Part shown: piece by piece, positions 56,310-64,000 of the stretch
How positions within the stretch are numbered: the stretch's first letter is position 1
Layout of the letters: each line of letters opens with the position of its first letter
DNA from: Bettongia penicillata ogilbyi
Taxonomy: Eukaryota > Chordata > Mammalia > Diprotodontia > Potoroidae
Direction of reading: 5' to 3'
NCBI GenBank assembly: GCA_023548195.1
Contig: JAJHZJ010000419.1
Coordinates: 87,042-151,041 of the forward strand
Length of the DNA stretch: 64,000 nt
The notes under the pieces: model-generated
What the model saw: only the letters and a program-made list of their open reading frames with translations
The model's database searches: none
Told to the model about the DNA's origin: nothing
Program-made: the position numbers and the translations under genes

Positions 56310-56333
56310 AGAGAGAGAGAAAGACATGCACAC

Positions 56334-56370
<37 letters not shown>
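56310..56370. repeat. (GA)n microsatellite
   Basis: GA run interrupted by a short acatgcacac segment near 56,325-56,335, followed by about 16 uninterrupted GA units. Confidence 0.95.
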
Positions 56371-56372
<2 letters not shown>

Positions 56373-59300
56373 AATGAAGGCATTTTGATAAAGTTCCTGT
56401 AGGATAGATCCTCCCATCAGAGGACAGGATTGGTCCATACTCTTTCAGGTCACAATCTTTTTACATGCCCACTGTATGCCATTGACAAGCACATTTGGAT
56501 TTGTAGGTGGTTTCTTACAATGATTTCATGTTCTCCTTTCTGATAGTCTTTCCCTCAAACAGCTCATGAAGACTGTGTACAAGTTTCTGACCTTCTTTAC
56601 CTGACTCTGCTAGGTCACAATTCTAATTCACTTTCACCCAAAACTCTGGAAATAGACATTTTTCCTTGTTTCCCACAAACTCACCCCTTTTTTCTTTATT
56701 AAAAATTTCACACCTATCTAATTTCACACCTAAATACAATCAATGCATCCTCACTTTCTTTGCCTAATGAATGCCTCCCTTCATCTGTCTACCATTTGTA
56801 TGAATACGGGAAGGGAAGAAATGTGACCAACACATTGACAAATTGCAAGGGTGCAGTCTCTTTTCATAAGTATATATACAAAGACTCAAAAGAAAAAGGC
56901 ACATCGATGAGTTTTCCTTTTAGAAGTTCCACCTCACACAGCAGTCAGGGGAGGAACATCATCTGATACAGTTTACTGATCAGGATGCTCCTTTAAGTTG
57001 TCTTCAGCAGAGCATCTCAGTTTCTTTTTCCCTTTAGCTTCTCATAGACATCCAGATGTCCACTTTCCTACAAAACTGACCTTGTTGCAATTTTAGATAA
57101 CCATTCCTAAGCCTTATACCCTTATCAGTCTTACAAAATCAAAATTGGAAGTTTGGCCATTTGTCATGTTTAAGAAATTCATATTAGAACCCAGTTTTTA
57201 CATTTTTACATAAATTCACTATTCATTTCCTCAATGAGGAGGATGAGATTTCACTAAAGAATTAATAACAGACTCCAGTACATACAGAAATAAAATAAAT
57301 AATTATATTTAACACAGGACATATCATCTCATACAAGAATTCCAACTTCTGGCCATGTAATGCTTCTTTCAAAGCATTTGTAAGACAGAACGTAAACCAT
57401 TCTTTTAACATTAACCAACTGAGACAAGAATAATAATAATTAACTAACCTCATTGGCCCTCAATCTAACAGTCTCCGTGCTATCACTAAGAATTTAAAGA
57501 CTCTAACTTACTGCTGTTGGTCTAAAATTCTAAACCTAATGGTTTAATTTTTGGATTTAACCTCAGATGTTCCCTTACCAACAATCTATCATTTAATTTA
57601 TCTGGTATTATGCTTACAGAACTTTTGATTATAGAAATTTGCTATTAAAAGAAAGGACTTTGCAGGGAAACATCTCCCTAACTTCATATCAATTTCATTC
57701 TGGAGGTGATTGTCAATTGGCATTCAGCTAGGCTTAAAGTCTAACAGGTGTCAATGGGGAAACTAAATCAGGAAAACTCTACATTAGCTCTGGTGGAACA
57801 TCATTCTCCCAAACTTCCCATGACATCATCTTTTTGCAGTCCACACCAGCATTTCACAGGTTCACTGGCATCATTGATCAGTGACTCAGAAAGCATTTTT
57901 TTGCTATTCACACTTGGAATTAGACTCAGAAGAACAATTAATAGTTCTATAAAATCTCAAAATAACAAGCTCCAATCATCAGTTCCAGGTATGACTGTAA
58001 TTGCAGATAGGTTGAGGAACATCTCTAAAGCATGTCTTAAGTAGCTTGCATGCTTTTCTATACTTGTTCTAATTCCTGATTAAATAACAATCATGAAATC
58101 AAATTTACCATTAAAACCATAAATTATTGCTCTAAAAGATTTGCATCTGCTTCCCAAGCTTTTCTACCACTTTCTGACCATACTCAGTCTAAAAGAATGA
58201 ATCACACATATGATAAGTTTGAACACTAACTTCAACTTATGTTCATGAAATGAATTCAATCAAAACAGAAACATTTAACTTTTCATCAATGAAAAATATT
58301 ACCATAGGTTACCTGCCTGTAAGAAACTACACTGAATTTCTTTTCCAAACTGAAGATATCTCTGAGTTACTCAGTAATTAATTCAGTAAATTGAATTAAT
58401 AATTGCTTTTACAGAATTTTGTGGCATGTAAAGATCTTATTTCAAGTCAGGACCTTTGCCCCTTACTCCAAAAGAGTTTTAGTCCCATTTGCCTAAAAAG
58501 GCCCTGCAGTACCACGCCTTGAAAGCTACTGGATTTCCCCACTTGAACTGGTTCTCTTGAGGCTCATAAGCTTTTCTCTATCACTATGTTGTTTCAACCC
58601 AGTTCTCCAGGCTACTGGCCACTCCCATCAAGACCATCCCTGGAATCCACAGACCACCAGGGGTTATCCTGAAATCCTTCCCCAATCCATCTGTAAATCA
58701 CATCCATGAAAGTGCGCATGAAAGACTCTATCCAGCCCACTTACATCAGCAATACAAATATTCAGGTTCATTATGAGTCTACCCAAAATTGAGAAACCCT
58801 AACAAACTTTGACTTTCTTTAGCAGAAAGAAGACTTGAGTTGAATTCATTTGAGTGGGACCCAGCATTTCACATCTTTTTGGGTCCTAAGCATGCTTAAC
58901 CACAAAAATTCCATACAATTACAATGAACTTTAAATCCCAGTCTTGTTCTATGGAACAGTGATTCAGCATCACATTTATACTTTTGTTTCCTTTCCTTTA
59001 TGTAATTGTCCCCACAAAAATCAGGGGGAAAAAGTCCTATTTCAGGAATTTTATCTTTCACAAGACTATACCAGAGTTCCTATTTATGCAATTAATTGAA
59101 AACAACAAGATTCCACTACTTGCATTATGCTTTGATTATAAGAACATGCCATGAAGACGAAAAGCAAGGACCTAATTAGATATCATTTCCACCTTATAAC
59201 CAGTCAGAAATAGTCAAAGAGGAAAACATTCCTTTTTCAGAGTAACACAATGGGAAAGTTGAGCCAGAAGGGTCCCATCCCAGCCTGAGGACAGGCTTGT

Positions 59301-59943
59301 CCTCTGAGGCAAACTTCTGCCTGCAACAGTTACATTCTTCTCTGAGTAGTAGAACTCAATTAGTAATGGTCCCAAAGACTTTTCAATCATATGGCACGTT
59401 TCACTAATCAAAAATTTTACCAGGGCTACATCTTAGACCTTAAATCACTAGAGTTTATTTATCATGAAAACAAGTTCCTTATTTAGGAATTTCACATAAA
59501 GACTACATCTTTAACAAAGTGAGTTTACCTGAGTCTGATGCACTACTGCTTTCTAGCCTCAGACGATAAAGTCACTTGGGTGATGCTTTCAGGCTTTTTG
59601 GAGCATGCATACCTCTTTTCTTTTGACAACATGAAATAGTTAACATCTTTTTTATAAGCAGTTCTGAGTTTAGATTAGATATTAAAAAGTTCTTCTGTAC
59701 TGATGATTGCATTTTGAAGTTGAATGAGGAGGCCACTATGAGACTGTATTAAATTTATCACAGAGCTTCCAGGAGCCATACAATTCCTGGTCTCCCTCAT
59801 CTTTTCCCTTACCTTCCAAACCCCATAAAACCTCATGTTAGTATAACATATTAGCTTACAAATATAAATTTGTTCAGCCTTGCAAAATTCATGTGAAAGA
59901 TTTTACAAAACATTTCTTCATACAACAAATATTTTCCTCTTTT

Positions 59944-59957
59944 TAAAACAGTTTGCA
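59944..59957. repeat. Target-site duplication, left copy (14 bp)
   Basis: taaaacagtttgca, identical to 62,167-62,180. The TTTTTAAAACAG context fits an L1-endonuclease nick of the TTTT/A type on the opposite strand. Confidence 0.9.
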
Positions 59958-60044
59958 TTTTGAATCTCAGACCCCAAGCACTAGCTGGGCAGGTCTAGGT
60001 GGGGGTGGACAGGAATCTCAGAAGTCAAGTAACTGGCTGGGAAA

Positions 60045-61148
60045 ATGCCCAGAAAAGTGAAGAAAAATAAAACTATAGAAAGCTACTTTGATGGGGTACA
60101 GATGTTCCTGCCTTTCAATTCTGATGACGAGGAACTATTCTTACCATGAGGGAAAGACATGGAGGTTGGGGCCTCTGTATCCGACACATCCCAGGTGGAT
60201 GTCCAGTGGGCTCAGGCCATGGAAGAGCTCAGAAAGGATTTTGGAAATCAAGTTAGACAGGTGGAGGAACAACTGGGAAGAGAAATGAGAGAGATGCAAG
60301 AAAAGCATGAAAAATGGGTCAATACCTTGCTAAAGGAGACCCAAAAAAATGCTGAAGAAAATTAACACCTTGAAAAATAGGCTAACTCAATTGGCAAAAG
60401 AGTTTCAAAAAGTCAATGAGGAGAAGAATGCTTTCAAAAGCAGAATGAGCCAAATGGAAAAAGAGGTTCAAAAGCTCACTGAATTTAATAGTTCTCTCAA
60501 AATTAGAATGGAACAGATGGAGTCTGATGACTTTCTGAGAAACCAAGAAATCACAAAACAAAACCAAAAAGAATGAAAAAAATGGAAGAGAATGTGAAAT
60601 ATCTCATTGGAAAAACAACTGACATGGAAAATAGATCCAGGAGAGACAATTTAAAAATTAGGGGACTACCTGAAAGTCATGATCAAAAAAAGAGCCTAGA
60701 CATCATCTTCCATGAAATTATCAAGGAAAACTGCCCTGGTATACTAGAACCAGAGGGCAAAATAAGTATTGAAAGAATCCATTGATCACCGCCTGAAAGA
60801 GATCCAAAAAGAGAAACTCCTAGGAACATTGTGGCCAAATTCCAGAATTCCCAGGTCAAGGAGAAAAATATTGCAAGCAGCTAGAAAGAAACAATTCCAG
60901 TATTGTGGAAATACAATCAGGATAACTCAAGATCTAGCAGCTTCTACATTAAGGGATCGAAGGGCGTAGAATAGGATATTCCAGAAGTCAAAGGAACTAG
61001 GACTAAAACCAAGAATCAGCTACCCAGAAAAACTGAGTAAAATACTTCAGGGGAAAATATGGTCTTTCAATGAAACAGAGGACTTTCAAGCATTCTTGAT
61101 GAAAAGACCAGAGCTGAAAAGAAAATTTGACTTTCAAACACAAGAATG
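60045..61148 (+). pseudogene. L1/HAL1 ORF1 protein, frameshifted (copy C)
   Basis: Begins MPRKVKKNKTIESYF, the usual basic start of marsupial L1 ORF1p. In order: an in-frame TGA at 60,147 (TCA in copy A), a coiled coil with QAMEELRKDFGNQVRQVEEQ (60,210-60,270), a one-base insertion giving TAA at 60,363, more coiled coil (60,360-60,540), a frameshift near 60,575, the RRM-like core with NRSRRDNLKIRGLPESHDQK, a TGA at 60,783 shared with copy A (CpG-type decay of CGA), an extra A near 60,868, the C-terminal domain with NTIRITQDLAASTLRDRRA, a TAG near 60,966, then SYPEKLSKILQG and the final TGA at 61,146-61,148. About 367 codons in consensus. Four to six lesions make it non-coding. Confidence 0.85.
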
Positions 61149-62166
61149 AGAAGAAGCATGAAAAAGTAAACAGCAAAGAGAAATCATAAGGGACTTACCA
61201 AAGGTGAACTGTTTACATTCCTACATGGAAAGACAATATTTGTAACTCTTAAAACTTTTCAGTGTCTGGGTAGTTGGTGAGACCACACACACACATACAC
61301 ACAAGCACGCACATACAGAAACAGAGAGCACAGAGTGAATTGAATAGGATGGGACCATAAATTAAAAGAAATTAAGATAAATGGTGAGAGAGAAATGTAG
61401 TGGGAGGAAAGAGGGTGAAATGGAATGGAGTAAATTATATCTCATTCAAGAGGCAAGCAGGAGACTTTTTAGTGGAGGGAAAAAGAGGAGAGCTGAGAAA
61501 ACAACAAGAAGTTTACCCTCATCACATTCGACTAAAGGAAGGAATAAAATGCACACTCATTGTTGTATGAAAACCCATCTTACAATACAGAAAAGTGGGG
61601 GAGAAGTAGATAAGCAAAGGGGGGCGGGGATGATGGAAGGGAGGGCAATGAAAGGAGGGAGCAATTTGAAGTCAACACTCGGGGAGGGACAGGATCAAAA
61701 GACAGAATAGAAACAATGGGGGGCAGGATAGGATGGAGGGAAATACAGTTAGTCTTACACAACACAACTGTTATTGAAGTCATTTGCAAAACTACACAGA
61801 TAGGGCCTATATTGAATTGCCTGCCTTCCCAAAGGGAATAGGTGGGGAGGGAGGGATGGGGAGAATTTGGAACTCAAAGTTTTAGGAACAACTGTTTAGT
61901 ATTGTTCTTGCTACTAGGAAATAAGACATACAGGTTAATGGGGAATAGAAAGTTATCTGGCCCTACAGGACAAAAGAGAAGATGGGGAGAAGAGAAGGGA
62001 GGGATGATAGAAGAGAGGGGCAGATTGGTGATAGGGAAAATTAGAATGCTTGGTGTATTGGAGTGGGGGGGAGGGGATAAAAGGGGAGAAAATTTGGAAC
62101 CCAAAATTTTGTGAAAATGAATGTAAAACATTAAATAAATAAATTTTTATTACAAAAAAAATAAAA
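61149..62166 (+). other. HAL1 3' untranslated region
   Basis: G/A-rich sequence with a decayed CA tract (61,284-61,320), ggggagggacaggatcaaaa (61,681) and a cttacacaacacaactgtta block, ending in an A-rich tail. Copies A and B carry the same order of blocks. The 109-codon frame at 61,381-61,710 also exists in decayed form in copy A (3,373-3,738) with shared residues such as SHSTKGRNKMHTH, but shared nucleotide ancestry explains this. I see no evidence for coding. Confidence 0.75.
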
Positions 62167-62180
62167 TAAAACAGTTTGCA
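62167..62180. repeat. Target-site duplication, right copy (14 bp)
   Basis: taaaacagtttgca, directly after the A-rich tail of copy C. Confidence 0.9.
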
Positions 62181-64000
62181 AGTTATCACAAAACCCTATT
62201 GAATGTGATGAAAATTACAAGAAAAAATCTAAAACAAAGCCTTTGCATATTTACCAAGTTTCCTTTCACAAACATACTTTTGTAAATGCTTGATTTATAG
62301 CAAAAGGAATTTTAGTTAAAATTTCCTTCTTAATAGCTCACACCCACTTATAAACGTGTGTGTGTGTGTGTGTGTGTGTATTTTTTCCCTAGGGTTCTCA
62401 TTTTCTCAACAGGAATTCTACAACAAAGAAACTCTTACACAAAATTCATAAGAGCTTCTTAAAACAATTCATCATTAATTTAAGAATGTAATTCCTAATA
62501 TGACAATATTTAGATAAATTACTTTTTCAAAAATATATTATTACATATTCTAAACTTAAAGCAACTCATTATCCATTCAGATCAGTTCATTTCCACATAA
62601 CCTTGCACAGCAATTCATCTTCTTATCATCAGATGGGCACACACTGTCACCTGACAATCATTTAATATAATTTATTTTTATTATAAAAATTTGCTATAAA
62701 AGAAAAAAGAGAGATAATGTCATGTTGTCATATAAACAAAAGTAAAGAACTTTCTTAGCTCTGCTTGATTCCAGGAATGAGTCATTATCTAACCAGCCAA
62801 TCATGTAGTCATTATGTGTTGTGAGTAGGGTTTAGGACTAATAAGGTGGGAGAATTTTTCTTTTTCAGAAAGGACATAGAAAATTACTGGGAAATAGACC
62901 TAGGAAGATCCTACCTCATAGTCTTCAAAACTCTCCCCAAACATTTGCCTTTAGCAGTTCTCAACCTGCAATCTGTCAATTTGCTTTATGATAACTTAGA
63001 CAACTTATTCTTTGAATCAGAGCTTTAAACAATGGTAAATTGGAGTCCAATAAAGTCTTAAACAGCAAATATAAATTGGTTTTGTATCCTTTCAGACAGA
63101 GTCATCTCAATTCATTATTTTTCATTAACATCCTTGTTTCTAATATTAGGTATCAAACATCAGCATTATCACTGCTTATAACCAAATATATGTTCAAATT
63201 ATTATATTTCTATCACATTCCCATAAAATTCCAATTTATACATAAAAAAATCCAAATTTAAAACTTGTGACAACTACATTAGATTAATATTGCATCTAAC
63301 ATATACCCATCCTTTTGTCAAGCACTTTACAATCATAAATGCCAAATAACAATATCATCTTCTGCTTAATCCTGATAGTAACAGCAGTCCCAGATTCTGC
63401 TCTTTACTCCTTCAGGAGAGATTTTGACTTGAATCATATCAAATCTGGATTTATAATTACTAATGATAAATATTTTAACCTTTGTATTACAGTTTCCCAC
63501 TACACACCCCCTTGGGAATTTCAGGCTATATACTAGGAAAAGCATATAAAGGTTTACAAAAGAGTTTCAAATCACATCTTTTCTCCCCAGGTCATCTTTC
63601 TCCCCAGACTAGGCTTTTGATCCAGACAGAAATCTAAGGAATTTAATTTAACACTAACAAATTGTGACTTCTAAGCATGGAGATTGGGAACTCAACAACT
63701 AAGAGCAATAAGTACAAATCACAGTAAATGATTTTTTTTTTAAATTTGAAATTCGATAAACTTCTGTAACTTTGTCTATTGTTTTTCCAATCAGGCTAAA
63801 CATTTTATGAAATAAAATGGGAGGGAGGGGAAAAGAGTAACTTCTCCTGGTGCAAAAGGTCTGAGCACGTGGACACTCTGCAGTCACACCCATATGTTTC
63901 TTCCTTTACATTTCAAACAGAACAAATACCGTATTTACCAGTCTCTTTCATCTTTCCTGCGCCTTCAAAAAAAGTAACTTTAAAAATTAGGGAGGCCTAA
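62181..64000. other. Large unassigned block, right part
   Basis: Continues the block interrupted by copy C: G-poor on the + strand, no recognised SINE or LINE, no long frame. A GT run lies at 62,356-62,379. It continues to the window end, so any right boundary is not seen. The last 80 bases contain accgtatttacc (63,927 on), a word known from termini of some DNA transposons, but no second end is visible. Confidence 0.3.
62356..62379. repeat. (GT)n microsatellite
   Basis: About 12 GT units. Confidence 0.95.

Larger units (their letters stand above)
56205..59957. other. Large unassigned block, left part
   Basis: About 3.7 kb with no SINE, L1 or L2 that I can see, which is unusual here. The + strand is low in G, apart from the GA repeat at 56,310. 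The block seems to interrupt an L2 3' end at about 56,200. In minus orientation its end has an AATAAATTTCCTTAATAAC-type stretch (about 56,235-56,255) as in LTR R/U5 regions, and the first bases could be tgttgtattagag. This would fit a minus-strand LTR element, but I found no retroviral protein motif and no second LTR. The 98-codon frame at 57,748-58,044 has no motif. Confidence 0.3.
59958..62166 (+). mobile_element. HAL1-type (ORF1-only) retrotransposon, copy C, with TSD
   Basis: A 2.2-kb insertion bounded by a perfect 14-bp target-site duplication. It starts inside the 5'UTR, 87 bases before the ORF1 start, so it is 5' truncated. ORF1 spans 60,045-61,148. About 1 kb of untranslated, purine-rich sequence follows, ending in AAATAAATAAATTTTTATTAC plus an A-rich tail. 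There is no ORF2 sequence between ORF1 and tail. Because the TSD proves both ends, the lack of ORF2 is not due to a separate deletion of a neighbouring piece after truncation, unless that deletion was internal. Comparison with copies A and B, which have the same junction, says the ORF1-only layout was the source structure. Confidence 0.85.

Noticed and set aside
1..64000. CRISPR array, bacterial operon, phage or plasmid features
   Set aside because: No regularly spaced repeats, no ribosome-binding sites, no dense gene packing. All larger structure is explained by vertebrate-type interspersed repeats.
1..64000. Functional tRNA genes
   Set aside because: tRNA-like heads with A- and B-box-like sequence occur only as parts of SINEs; none folds into a complete tRNA by eye. 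tRNAscan-SE would settle this.

Overview
This window looks like a gene-poor stretch of a marsupial (metatherian) nuclear genome. It is AT-rich, has no bacterial-style gene packing, and no long intact reading frame. It is dominated by interspersed repeats that I recognise as marsupial or therian: L1 and half-L1 (HAL1-type) elements, MIR/CORE-SINEs, tRNA-like marsupial SINEs, L2 and L3/CR1-clade LINEs, and many CA/TA/GA microsatellites. A composite CORE-SINE at about 26.45-26.77 kb resembles the WSINE1-type SINE known from Australian marsupials, so an australidelphian host is my best guess. The repeat names come from recall, not from a library search.

Layout. 1-690: 3' part of an old L1-type ORF1. 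690-4,100: an L1-type 5' fragment, then a second 5'UTR start and a long ORF1-only (HAL1-type) element on +. 4,120-4,580: unidentified coding-like remnant. 6,823-9,455: a second HAL1-type element on -, complete from 5'UTR to A-rich tail. 11,470-12,960: remnant of a retroviral-type dUTPase with a possible ERV 3' flank. 15.7-20.5 kb: SINE-rich. 21.38-24.44 kb: rearranged L1 on - that keeps pieces of ORF2. 26.45-27.27 kb: composite SINE, then an L2 3' end. 28.96-29.9 kb: two L1 pieces in opposite orientation. 32,619-32,845: a 7SL (SRP) RNA-like retropseudogene. 36.88-39.44 kb: L1 3' fragments on - flanking an isolated L1 5' end on +. 39.96-42.15 kb: two L2 copies on -. 43.15-43.93 kb: L3/CR1-type copy on +. 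45-56 kb: scattered MIR and L2 fragments and a candidate exon at 45,470-45,567. 56.2-64.0 kb: a long block I cannot assign, interrupted by a third HAL1-type element (59,958-62,166) with a clear 14-bp target-site duplication.

How the parts work together. There is no operon or host pathway here. The linking theme is retrotransposition in trans. The HAL1-type copies carry the L1 RNA-binding protein frame but no endonuclease/RT frame. Together with the 7SL pseudogene and the SINEs they would have been moved by enzymes from full L1 (or L2) elements, of which only decayed pieces remain here. All coding frames that I could recognise (three HAL1-type ORF1 copies, an old ORF1, L1 ORF2 pieces, L2 and CR1 RT, dUTPase) are broken. 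The best leads for a second look are the ORF1-only elements, the dUTPase remnant, the 7SL copy, the candidate exon and the unassigned 56-64 kb block.
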